Source of the DNA: SIG440 sp045645485
Lineage (GTDB): Bacteria > Bacillota > Clostridia > Monoglobales > Monoglobaceae
Direction: 5' to 3'
NCBI GenBank assembly: GCA_045645485.1
Contig: JAZRIX010000029.1
Location: 1 to 26,524 of the forward strand
Length of the DNA: 26,524 nucleotides
Shown here: positions 1 to 8,700 of the stretch, piece after piece
Layout: the number at the start of each line of letters is the position of its first letter
Numbering within the stretch: the first letter of the stretch is position 1
Position numbers and translations under genes: made by a program
Notes under the pieces: generated by a model
Databases searched by the model: none
Told to the model about the DNA's origin: nothing
The model's input: only the letters and a program-made list of their open reading frames with translations

Positions 1-157
1 GAGGAGCAATTTCTTCAAAGACCTCTTTGTCAAGGGATTCACCCAAAGAAACAATAAAGTCCTTGATTTCTCCGAGAACCTGCCACGGATACTCCACCTT
101 TTCCAGAATGGGAGCTGCAATGGTTTTTGAAAGATCATAAAGATTTTTTGTTTTCAT
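1..157 (-). CDS. Left-handed beta-helix (hexapeptide-repeat) nucleotidyl/acyltransferase-like protein, N-terminal part only
   Basis: Only the first 52 codons lie in the window; the gene runs off the left edge. The start is ATG at 157, eight bases after a strong AGGGGGTGA ribosome binding site. The visible protein begins MKTKNLYDLSKTIA and continues with a YPW motif and a helical stretch (IKDFIVSLGESLDKE). This resembles the N-terminal region that, in clostridia, precedes the hexapeptide repeats of proteins annotated as UDP-N-acetylglucosamine pyrophosphorylase-like or glucose-1-phosphate thymidylyltransferase-like. The repeats themselves are outside the window, so the family call rests on recognising the N-terminus. 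It has its own promoter (180-208) and is probably transcribed separately from truA. Confidence 0.6.
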   Translation of the reverse strand, partial: MKTKNLYDLSKTIAAPILEKVEYPWQVLGEIKDFIVSLGESLDKEVFEEIAP

Positions 158-179
158 TTTTTCACCCCCTTTATTGTCT

Positions 180-208
180 ATTCTATAATATTTTTTCACT
201 CTTGACAA
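180..208 (-). promoter_or_regulatory. SigA-type promoter for the left-edge gene
   Basis: On the minus strand, TTGTCA (208-203) and TAGAAT (185-180) are separated by exactly 17 bases; each hexamer matches consensus at 5 of 6 positions. It lies 23 bases upstream of the ATG at 157, in an AT-rich gap after truA. No convincing terminator for truA is visible between 209 and 277; only a weak CATA/TATG inverted repeat is present there. Confidence 0.7.
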
Positions 209-277
209 TAGCTTTTTGTATATTTCTATATTTTTTCATAAAAAAGAGAACATATTCAGTATGCCATCTTATCCTTG

Positions 278-1015
278 TTAATACTCTACAGAAAGTAATG
301 TCAAGCCTTTTCCCGGCAATGTTTCGCCCGCAAACTCACGTTTTTTTGTTTCAAAAATTTCATCAATACTTTCCGGATTACGGATCCCGAGTCCAATCTC
401 CACAAGAGTTCCCGCCAGAATCCGAACCATATTATACAAAAAGCCGTTCCCCGTTATTGCAAACACAATATCGTCACCAAACCGTTCAACACCCACACTG
501 TATATCTGTCTGACAGTAGACTTTTTTGTTTTTTTTACCGAAGAAAAACCTTGAAAATCGTGTTCTCCCAAATACTTTTTTGCGGCACTTTTCATTGCCT
601 CCACATCGATATTTTCCTTCACCGTGTACATAAAACGATGCTCAAAAGCATTTGGAATACAACTGTTGTGTATGCGGTAAATATAAGTTTTTCTTTTGGC
701 GTTCAGACGGGCATGAAAACGTTCATCAGCTTCTGTCAGTTCGGTTACTGCAATGTCTTCAGGAAGATAAGTATTTAAATACTCCAGAATTTCCTGTTGG
801 CTTTTTTCAGTATTGATTTTAAAGCTCGCAACCTGACCCTTGGCATGAACACCTTTGTCTGTACGGCCAGACCCGTGTATTTCGATGCTGTGTCCCGTCA
901 TTTTTTCAAGTATACTTTCAAGCTTTTCCTGAATAGTATTTTTTGTATTTCCCTGACGCTGCCATCCGTTATACCTTGTTCCGTCATACTGGACTGTCAT
1001 TCTGAAATTTCTCAT
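278..1015 (-). CDS. truA: tRNA pseudouridine(38-40) synthase TruA
   Basis: Converts uridines 38-40 in the anticodon arm of many tRNAs to pseudouridine; cytoplasmic. The 245-residue length is normal for TruA. The catalytic motif GSGRTDKGVHA is present, with the nucleophilic Asp at residue 53. The N-terminal YDGTRYNGWQRQ segment and the C-terminal GNGFLYNMVRILAGTLVEIG segment are typical of the family. Translation starts at ATG 1015, ten bases after the stop of the upstream penicillin-binding protein gene, so it is probably the last gene of the FHA-SEDS-PBP operon. The site before it (GGCAAGGGCG) is only a moderate Shine-Dalgarno, which suggests translational coupling. Confidence 0.95.
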   Translation of the reverse strand: MRNFRMTVQYDGTRYNGWQRQGNTKNTIQEKLESILEKMTGHSIEIHGSGRTDKGVHAKGQVASFKINTEKSQQEILEYLNTYLPEDIAVTELTEADERFHARLNAKRKTYIYRIHNSCIPNAFEHRFMYTVKENIDVEAMKSAAKKYLGEHDFQGFSSVKKTKKSTVRQIYSVGVERFGDDIVFAITGNGFLYNMVRILAGTLVEIGLGIRNPESIDEIFETKKREFAGETLPGKGLTLLSVEY

Positions 1016-1025
1016 CGCCCTTGCC

Positions 1026-2402
1026 TCACATACCCAAATACTTTCTTATCACGTTTCCTGCAATGGGAGCCGCCGCATCACCGCCGCTGCCACCATTTGC
1101 TTCAAGAATTACCGCAACAGCAATTTTCGGATTTTCAGCAGGAGCAAAACCCATAAACCATGCATGATCCTTTCCGGATTCATTTTCTGCCGTGCCTGTT
1201 TTTCCGGCTACAGAAACACCGCTTATTGCCGCCCGGCTGCCCGTTCCGTTTCTAACAACATCAGTCATTATTTCGGTGAGGTATTCTGAACATTCAGCAG
1301 AAATGGGCTGACCGATAACCTTTTTTTTCGTCTCACTGAGAACAATATTATTCTTTGCAACCATACTCACAAGATACGGATTCACCATTTTCCCATTGTT
1401 TGCAACTGCGGAACAAATTGTTGCCATCTGAAGTGGAGTAGTCAAAAGCTGACCCTGACCTATGGCGACCAAAGCACTGTCCGAAACGGCCATTTTTTTG
1501 TATTCAATTCTGCTTTTTGCCGTAGGCAAATCAAAGCCAATGGCAGAGTTTATGCCAAATCTTTCAGATATATCAAGCATTTTTGTGCTGTCAAGCTCAT
1601 AACCGACTTCACAAAAAACCTGATTGCTGGAAACCCTGAATGCATCTTCAAGACTCAATTTGCCGTATGCCTTCTTGTTATAATTTTCTACCTCAAGACT
1701 CCCCATAACAAAGCTTCCTGTATCCTCGAAGCTTTTTCCCTGCATACCGTTTTCGAATGCCGCCGCAGCAGTAACCACCTTGTATGTTGAACCAGGTGGA
1801 TAAAGACCCTGAACAGCTCTTGTAAGCAAGGGAGACTCCTGATTTTCAACAATGTCATTCCAGTTCTTTTCCAGAACGTCAGCGTGCGGGTCAAAGTCCG
1901 GCAGGCTCACCATTGCGAGAACCTCGCCGCTTTTGGGGTCAATGGCAACAATAGCACCCTTGTGACCGTTCATTTGCGAATATGCATATTGCTGAAGGGT
2001 ATTATCCACAGTGAGAACAACATCAAATCCGTGTTTTTTGTCGCCCTGAAACAAATCAATATCATCTTTCCCCAACAGTTCGCTGTCATATTCACGTTCC
2101 AGAAGGCTCTTTCCGTATACCTGAGAGCAATATCCGATTACATGGCTGTACAGCCTTCCGTATGGATATTTCCTTGTTGACACACCATCCTTTTCAACTG
2201 TTTCAGCAAGAACATTTCCGTTTCTGTCTAGGATTTTCCCTCTTATAACATAACGTTCTTCATCCCATTGACGTCTGTTATACGGATTTGTCGCTACATT
2301 GTCCGCCTGAAAAAGATTAAAAAACATAAGATATGTCAGCAAAGCAAGAAACAAGGTAGATATAACGACCAGAACCTGTATTATTTTTTTATTCTCATTC
2401 AA
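1026..2402 (-). CDS. pbpA: Class B penicillin-binding protein (PbpA/FtsI-like peptidoglycan transpeptidase)
   Basis: Cross-links peptidoglycan stem peptides outside the membrane, working with the SEDS glycosyltransferase encoded just upstream. I place the start at TTG 2402 (458 residues), eight bases after an AAAGGGGGC ribosome binding site inside the 3' end of the SEDS gene; the longer frame from 2465 would overlap that gene by 71 bases. Residues 8-30 form a single membrane anchor. The three active-site motifs are intact: STYK (Ser205), SSN (258-260) and KTG (401-403). There is no long N-terminal pedestal, so the size resembles the short PbpA of Mycobacterium and clostridia more than full FtsI or PBP2. 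The 8-base overlap with the upstream gene implies coupled translation. Confidence 0.9.
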   Translation of the reverse strand: MNENKKIIQVLVVISTLFLALLTYLMFFNLFQADNVATNPYNRRQWDEERYVIRGKILDRNGNVLAETVEKDGVSTRKYPYGRLYSHVIGYCSQVYGKSLLEREYDSELLGKDDIDLFQGDKKHGFDVVLTVDNTLQQYAYSQMNGHKGAIVAIDPKSGEVLAMVSLPDFDPHADVLEKNWNDIVENQESPLLTRAVQGLYPPGSTYKVVTAAAAFENGMQGKSFEDTGSFVMGSLEVENYNKKAYGKLSLEDAFRVSSNQVFCEVGYELDSTKMLDISERFGINSAIGFDLPTAKSRIEYKKMAVSDSALVAIGQGQLLTTPLQMATICSAVANNGKMVNPYLVSMVAKNNIVLSETKKKVIGQPISAECSEYLTEIMTDVVRNGTGSRAAISGVSVAGKTGTAENESGKDHAWFMGFAPAENPKIAVAVILEANGGSGGDAAAPIAGNVIRKYLGM

Positions 2403-3627
2403 TTCGTGCAGCCCCCTTTCTGTCTTCAATAGCAGAAATAGCCTGCATAATACCCATTGACGCAAAGCTCACCACAATCGACGTACCTCCGTAGCTCACA
2501 AAAGGCAGGGTAATACCCGTCAACGGTATAAATTTGATAACACCGCCGATGATGATAAAGGTCTGGAGAGCAAACATAAGAGTAAGTCCCAGTGACACAG
2601 CTTTGTTGTATTTGTCCTGAGTATTCAATGTAATTTTAAAGCATCTGTATGAAAACAGGAAAAACAAAATAATAATTGCCGCACCGCCAAAAACCCCCAT
2701 TTCCTCACATATTGCAGAAAAAATAAAGTCCGTATGGGATTCGGGAATATAATCAGGTGCACCGTTTCCCAGACCTCTGCCAAAATATCCGCCGGAGGCA
2801 ATGGCAAAGAGAGACTGGGCAATCTGATAGCCTTTGTTTGATATGTCCGTCCATGGGTCACGCCATACTCCCACTCTCACCTGAATATGGTAAAGAAATT
2901 TGTAACCAAGGACTGCCACCACAGAAGCCGCCGCCGTATTACAAAAAAGAAACCACGGTTTTTTTTCGTACACATATATCATAAATATAAAAATGGAGAA
3001 AATAACCAAAATTGTACCCCAGTCTCTTTGCAGAACAAGAAACAGTATATAAGTGTACGTTACAATTCCCGTCATAAGCATAGGCGAAATCTTCAAAAAT
3101 GGCTTTGTCCAACTTTTTGAATAATGACATGCCAAAAACAGTACATAAAGTATTTTTATCGTCTCAGAAGGCTGAAAAGCAATAATTCCAAGATTTATCC
3201 AGTTTTTTGAACCGTTCACACGCATACCAAACAGCAGTGTAGCTACAAAAAGTGCTACGCCGCCCAATGCATAAACAAAACACATTTTATTCCAGAAATG
3301 AACCTTGTAATATATAATATACGACAAAAAGAACACTACGCTGCCGACGCCAATCCAGACAATTTGTCTAGCACCCATAACAATATCTATTCTGCAAAGC
3401 ATAAGTATTCCTATGGTCATCAGCATCGAAGCAATAAGAACAAGAAACTTATCGCCCATTCTGCAGATAACAAGCACCGAATAAATCAGTATAAAAAGTC
3501 CCAGAACTCCTATGCCGACATAAAATACACTTGCCTGATAATCATTTGCCATATATAAAAGAGAAAAGCCCAGCAAATTCATTATTATAAGGAGATAGGC
3601 AGGAATTCTGTATGTTACCTTTTTCAT
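2395..3627 (-). CDS. FtsW/RodA/SpoVE-family SEDS peptidoglycan glycosyltransferase
   Basis: A polytopic membrane protein (about 410 residues, about ten hydrophobic segments) that polymerises lipid II into glycan strands together with a cognate class B PBP. The SEDS core is visible: GYQIAQSLFAIASGGYFGRG, then a PESHTDFIFSAICEEMG segment, then a C-terminal GGTSIVVSFASMG segment. The start is ATG 3627, which shares one base with the stop of the upstream FHA gene (TGATG) and lies seven bases after AGGAGG; GTG 3630 is the alternative. The 3' end overlaps pbpA by 8 bases. From sequence alone I cannot say whether it serves elongation (RodA), division (FtsW) or sporulation (SpoVE). Confidence 0.92.
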   Translation of the reverse strand: MKKVTYRIPAYLLIIMNLLGFSLLYMANDYQASVFYVGIGVLGLFILIYSVLVICRMGDKFLVLIASMLMTIGILMLCRIDIVMGARQIVWIGVGSVVFFLSYIIYYKVHFWNKMCFVYALGGVALFVATLLFGMRVNGSKNWINLGIIAFQPSETIKILYVLFLACHYSKSWTKPFLKISPMLMTGIVTYTYILFLVLQRDWGTILVIFSIFIFMIYVYEKKPWFLFCNTAAASVVAVLGYKFLYHIQVRVGVWRDPWTDISNKGYQIAQSLFAIASGGYFGRGLGNGAPDYIPESHTDFIFSAICEEMGVFGGAAIIILFFLFSYRCFKITLNTQDKYNKAVSLGLTLMFALQTFIIIGGVIKFIPLTGITLPFVSYGGTSIVVSFASMGIMQAISAIEDRKGAARIE

Positions 3628-4145
3628 CACTGCTCCTCCTCAAAAACAAACTGCAGCTCACCAAAAGCAATTTCATCTCCGTCTTCTATGCTTTTCACTT
3701 TTTTAAGCTTGGAACCATTGAGATATGTGCCGTTTTTGCTGCCCATATCACCAATATACCATACTCCATCCTCATTCCATATCTGAAAATGCTCCAGAGA
3801 AAGAAACATATGACTGATACAAATATCACATTCCTTGCTTCTTCCCACAATTACTCCTCTGCCGTCAATGCGGTATGCAGCCTTCATTTTTGCATCCTTT
3901 GCTTTTTGAGTTTTTACCGTTCGCAGCAAACCATAACATTTAGCAGCAGGAATGGGGTTTTTTGAAGCATCTTTTTTTTGTTTTTTCTCGGTTGTTGTTT
4001 TTTTGTCTTTTGAATCGTCATTTTCCTGCTTGCTCATTTTTTTGATATCCATATAAATCAATGCAATTACACTGAAAATAAACAAATATATAATTGTCGT
4101 AAAAACGTAACTGAGCACAGACGAAATAACAGAATAAACTGACAT
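3627..4145 (-). CDS. Membrane-anchored FHA-domain protein
   Basis: A 172-residue protein with one N-terminal membrane segment (about residues 8-32), a lysine-rich linker (about 36-65) and a C-terminal FHA domain. The phosphothreonine-binding signature is intact: IVGRSKECDI, then SLEHF, then DMGSKNGTYLNGSKL. FHA domains bind phosphothreonine peptides, so a natural partner would be a Ser/Thr kinase such as the PASTA kinase at the right end of this window; that link is inferred. The gene opens a tightly overlapping trio with the SEDS and PBP genes, an order like the fhaB-rodA-pbpA part of the mycobacterial pkn cluster. The ribosome binding region AAGGACGGTGAG precedes ATG 4145. Confidence 0.9.
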   Translation of the reverse strand: MSVYSVISSVLSYVFTTIIYLFIFSVIALIYMDIKKMSKQENDDSKDKKTTTEKKQKKDASKNPIPAAKCYGLLRTVKTQKAKDAKMKAAYRIDGRGVIVGRSKECDICISHMFLSLEHFQIWNEDGVWYIGDMGSKNGTYLNGSKLKKVKSIEDGDEIAFGELQFVFEEEQ

Positions 4146-4200
4146 AAAAACTCACCGTCCTTTCTTGCTGAATATTGCAGCTTTTGTTCATTTTATCAAA

Positions 4201-4226
4201 GGCAATAGCACAAATGTGCTATTGCC
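4201..4226 (-). terminator. Stem-loop terminator after the foldase gene
   Basis: A perfect 11-bp inverted repeat (GGCAATAGCAC / GTGCTATTGCC) with a 4-base loop starts 17 bases after the foldase stop. On the minus strand it is followed by TTTGATAAAA, a rather poor U-tract, so termination may be partial and the downstream FHA operon could receive read-through. No good separate promoter for the FHA gene is visible in 4146-4200. Confidence 0.6.
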
Positions 4227-4242
4227 CGAAAAGAAAGCAATA

Positions 4243-5670
4243 TTATTCTGCAGGTTGTTCAAAAAGCTTTGCAATATCAAGAGTAATGTTTGTATTCAAG
4301 AAGTTGTTCTTTCTTACTACCACATCGCAATTTGTCAGGATTTCAACATAATCAGAAAGGGTAACCATTCTGTCCATTCTCTTTATGATATGATAACCGT
4401 AGCTTGTTTCAACAAGACCGCTGTTTTTGCCGACTTCAAGCTCAAAAGAAGCCTTTGAAAACTCAGGAGCCATTGAGCCGTCATCAGCAAAGGTATATCC
4501 GTCAGGATTCTGCATCATACCCGGATCATCATTGTATTCCTCAATAAGGGCATCAAAGTCCTCGCCTTTGTTCACCTTTTCAAGAACTTCTTCTGCACGT
4601 TTTTTTGCAGCAGCCTTTTGTTCCTCGGAAATTTCCTGATTCTGCGGATTTTCCTTGTCAAAAGCAATCAGAATATGCTTTACGCGAACCTTTTCTGTTT
4701 TTTCTTTTGCAACAAGCTCATCAGCACTGATGTATTTTTCAGGGTCAGCATTAAAGTCTTCTACAATTTTGTTAAGCAAAGCATTGAATTCCTGAGCCTT
4801 CATAAAAGATTCCTCACCCGAAAAGCCGTTGATTTTCAATACTTCTTCAAACTTGTCGCCGTACTGTTTTTTGTACTTTTCTTCTACATCTTTTTTGAGT
4901 GTTTCTTTGTCCTCATCGGTCAGAGCAATACCTCTTTTTTCACCCTCAGCAATAAAAGCAACTGCAGGAACAAGTTCATTGAGAGCCATAGCCTTTACGT
5001 ATTCTTTGTACGACAGCTCTGTTTCAAAAGCTTTTTCATCCCAGTCAAACTTTGAAACGTCTGCTACCAGACTCATCTGAAGCATTGACTGCATCAAATT
5101 CACAGCGCTGCTATTCACCTGAACTGTGTAGAATTCTTTTTCAAGAGCTTTTCCGTTTATTACAGCAACTGCATCTTTTTTGTCAGTAAAGTTGTTTATC
5201 ACTGCCATTATGGGATTCTCATACACAATATTATCCGTGTCGGCAGATACACCTTCTTCTTCAGTAAAAGACGTGTTTACAATAGTCTTTACATCATTGT
5301 TGGCGTTCATAAAAAATGCAGTTGCAGCTACTGCCGCCGCAATAAGAACAACAACAGCAATACAAATTCCGATTAGAGCTCCCTTTCTCTTTTTCACGGG
5401 TTCAGCATCCTCTTCGGCAAGCTCTTCTGCAATTTCAGCACCGTCTTCATAAACAATGCTTTCTGCCTCTTCTAACTCTTCTTCTGTAATCTCTTCATCA
5501 GAAATCACAAAGGTTTCATCATCAGCTTCTTCAGATTCAACAGTATCTTCAGCATTATTGATATCTGTCTCAACCGCATCGTCTGCTTCAACTTCCTCAG
5601 CAGTTGTTTCTTCAACAACAGTTTCTTCTTCAATTATTTCAATGTCTTTTTTGATGTTCTCGTTATCCAC
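4243..5670 (-). CDS. Membrane-anchored parvulin-type peptidyl-prolyl isomerase (PrsA/SurA-like foldase)
   Basis: Expected to assist folding of exported proteins at the outer face of the membrane. The 475 residues divide into an extremely acidic N-terminal tail (about 1-92, nearly continuous Glu/Asp), a KKRK stop-transfer cluster (93-96), one membrane helix (97-121), an extracellular SurA-N-like helical region (about 165-320) and a parvulin rotamase domain (about 327-431, from VKHILIAFD to SYGYHIIKRM). There is no lipobox cysteine, so unlike Bacillus PrsA it is held by the helix rather than by lipid. The start is GTG 5670, six bases after GGAGTGA. It has its own promoter (5703-5731) overlapping the end of mfd, and a downstream stem-loop. 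Confidence 0.85.
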   Translation of the reverse strand: MDNENIKKDIEIIEEETVVEETTAEEVEADDAVETDINNAEDTVESEEADDETFVISDEEITEEELEEAESIVYEDGAEIAEELAEEDAEPVKKRKGALIGICIAVVVLIAAAVAATAFFMNANNDVKTIVNTSFTEEEGVSADTDNIVYENPIMAVINNFTDKKDAVAVINGKALEKEFYTVQVNSSAVNLMQSMLQMSLVADVSKFDWDEKAFETELSYKEYVKAMALNELVPAVAFIAEGEKRGIALTDEDKETLKKDVEEKYKKQYGDKFEEVLKINGFSGEESFMKAQEFNALLNKIVEDFNADPEKYISADELVAKEKTEKVRVKHILIAFDKENPQNQEISEEQKAAAKKRAEEVLEKVNKGEDFDALIEEYNDDPGMMQNPDGYTFADDGSMAPEFSKASFELEVGKNSGLVETSYGYHIIKRMDRMVTLSDYVEILTNCDVVVRKNNFLNTNITLDIAKLFEQPAE

Positions 5671-5702
5671 ACCAATTCACTCCATTCTTTTGTAATAAAT
5701 AG

Positions 5703-5731
5703 ATTATACACCTTTTTTTCATTTAAGTCTA
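5703..5731 (-). promoter_or_regulatory. SigA-type promoter for the foldase gene
   Basis: On the minus strand a perfect -10 TATAAT (5708-5703) lies 17 bases from TAGACT (5731-5726, 4 of 6 matches to TTGACA). The -35 overlaps the mfd stop codon. It would give a 5' leader of roughly 25-30 bases before the GTG start. Confidence 0.65.
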
Positions 5732-8700
5732 TACTTTTTCAAGAAATTCTTTTACCATATTAAGATATTCTGTATTTTTCAGGCTTTCCTTGAAGGAATA
5801 TACAATCTTTGGCTTTTTTCCAGTCTTTATCACAGCCTTGTGACATTTGATGTAATCACTGTTTACAAACCCTGAAAGGTCAGGGGCATTATCAGGCTCA
5901 AAACTCAGCACAAGATTGTTTTTTCCGCCCTTTATATCCGTAAAAAGCTTTTTTGATGCAGTTTTTCTTATAAGAGAAATAATCATCAGATTGTGTACCG
6001 TCACAGGCACATCCCCGAATCTGTCAAGAAGCTCATCATAGGTATCTGACAGCTCATTTTCGGTTTCAATGGACGCAATTCTTTTATACACCAGAATTCT
6101 TTGGCTGTGTGCCTTGATATAGCTCTCGGGTATGAAGGCACTTACAGGGAAATCAACAGTAGTTTCAATTTCTGTCTCGATTGGAATTCCCTGCATCTCT
6201 TTTACGGTTTCTGCAAGAATTTTGCAGTACATATCATAGCCTACACTATCCATATGACCGCTCTGCTGAACACCCACTACATTGCCCGTTCCGCGTATTT
6301 CAAGGTCACGCATAGCAATTTTGAAACCTGACCCGAATTCAGTAAATTCTCTTATTGCCTTCAGGCGTTTTTGCGCGTCTTCGTTGAGCACTTTGTCCCT
6401 GTGGTATGTGAGATATGCATATGCAAGACGGTTCGACCTTCCAACTCTGCCTCTCAGCTGATAAAGCTGAGCCAGTCCAAGCCGATCCGCATCCTCAATT
6501 ATTATTGTATTCACATTGGCAATATCAAGACCCGTCTCGATAATGGTTGTGCACACAAGCACGTCAATTTCACCCTCTGACATTGCCATCATTATTTTTT
6601 CAAGCTCACTTTCAGACATTTTTCCATGAGCAGTTGCAACTCTTGCTTCAGGAAAAATATCCAAAATCATCGCTGCTTTTTTTTCAATGCCCTGAACACG
6701 GTTATGGAGATAATATACCTGACCGCCGCGACCGATTTCTTTGGCTATTGCCTCACGGATTATGTCCATGTCATATTCCATAACATATGTTGCCACAGGA
6801 TATCTGTCACTTGGAGGCTCTGCAATAATACTCATATCCCTTATTCCCGACATAGACATATGCAGGGTTCTCGGAATAGGCGTTGCTGAAAGGGACAGCA
6901 CATCAATTTCCTTTCTCATTTCTTTTATGCGTTCCTTGTGTGCTACACCAAACCGCTGTTCTTCATCAATAATCAAAAGACCCAGCTTTTTGAATTCCAC
7001 CGATTGCTGAAGAATTTTGTGGGTTCCGATAACAATATCAATTTCACCGCTTTTAAGCCGTGCCGTAATATCCTTCTGTTGTTTTGTTGTACTGAATCTT
7101 GAAAGGCAGGCAATGTTCACAGGATAATCCTTCATTCTTTGCCTGAAGTTATTATAATGCTGATTGGAAAGAATGGTCGTTGGAACAAGATACGCAACCT
7201 GATATCCGTCCATAACCGCCTTGAATGCCGCACGCATTGCAACCTCTGTTTTGCCGTAACCCACATCACCGCAAAGAAGACGCTCCATAGGTCTCGGTCT
7301 TTCCATATCCTTTTTTACTTCATCAATGCACCTGAGCTGGTCATCGGTTTCTTCATACTGAAACGCCGCTTCAAAATCGTGTTGCCACTCGGTATCCTTT
7401 GAGAACTCAATTCCACGGATTGACTCACGCTGAGCATACAGCTCAATCAGTTCCTTTGCCATATCCTGACAGGAGTTTTTCACTCTCTGTTTTGCTCTGT
7501 TCCATTCCTGACCGCCAAGACTGTTGACTTTTACCGTTCCTCCGTCACGACCGATATGCTTGTATATCAGGTTCAACTGGTCTGCAGGAACATACAAGCT
7601 GTCTCCGCCCTTGTATATTATCTTCAGATAATCCTTTTGAGCACCCTCAACAGTCAGACGTTCTATACCCACGTACTGTCCGATTCCGTGATTCTGATGA
7701 ACCACAAAATCACCCACATTAAGGTCGGTAAAGCTGTCAATCTTATTCTCTTTTGAAACACGGAAATTCTTTCTTTTTTTCTTTGTTTCCCCGAAGATTT
7801 CCTTATCGCTTATTACAACCGTGCGTATAAGAGGATATTCAAAACCGCGGCTCAGACCGCCGTGTGTAACAACAATTTTCCCCGCATCGGGAATATCGTC
7901 AAAGCTTTTAACCAATGTACAGGTAATATCTTCATCCGAAAGCTGAGTAAAAAGATTTTCCGCTCTTCGCTCCGAACCTGCAAGGATTACCGTTCTGTAC
8001 TTATTCTTTCTGTAATAATCCAGTGCATCATAAAAAAACTCCATCTTCCCGTTGAAGCCGCCAAGACTTTTGGAGGTAAATGCAACAAGCTTCTTGGGTT
8101 TTATATCAGGATTGGAATGTGACAGTGCCGACAAAAGAACAAGTCCGTTTTCTGTAATGCGCTCAATACATTCATAATAATCCGATTTGTATTTCATTGA
8201 GCTTTTGGGAATTATTCCCCTTTCAAGCATATCCTTGAGGCTTTCTTCAAAACGTATATTTTCAACTCTTACCGAGTCCGAAATTGCCGACGGATCATCC
8301 CAGAAGGTCAGATAGTTATTTCCCAGAAAATCAAGTAAAGTAGGAATTTTCTCGGTATAAAAATAAGGAATATATCTGTCTCTTGAAGGAAACAGAATTC
8401 CTTCTTCAATTCGCTCTGCATCACGTTTGAGATTTTCAATAAGCTTGAGGGTTTCTTCCGTCTGTTCTTTTTTCCTGCAGACACGGGCTGCTTCCTCACG
8501 CAAAAGCTCTGCACATTTTATTCTGGATTGTCTGTCGCCCACCAGCTCACTTGCAGGCGTAATTCTTGCTGTGGTTTCTCTGTCACTTGCAACAGTGCGC
8601 TGAGTCTCTACATAAAACTCTCTGACCGAATCCACCATTGTGTCAAAAAATTCTATACGAAAAGGCATATCATTCCAATATGGAAAAAAGTCAAATATAC

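Noticed and set aside
158..277. AT-rich stretch considered as an origin or phage attachment site
   Set aside because: No DnaA-box cluster, no direct repeats, no integrase nearby; a normal promoter explains it.
2625..2861. Out-of-frame minus-strand open frame inside the SEDS gene
   Set aside because: Shadow frame within a conserved membrane protein; no start signal.
4146..4200. Separate promoter for the FHA-SEDS-PBP operon
   Set aside because: The best candidate (TTGATA, 16 bases, CAATAT) matches the -10 consensus at only 3 of 6 positions, so I did not list it; read-through from the foldase promoter is equally possible.
5456..5695. Plus-strand serine-rich open frame of 79 codons
   Set aside because: It is the antisense of the Glu/Asp-rich tail of the foldase; GAA/GAG/GAT codons read backwards give Ser-rich frames. 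No ribosome binding site or family resemblance.
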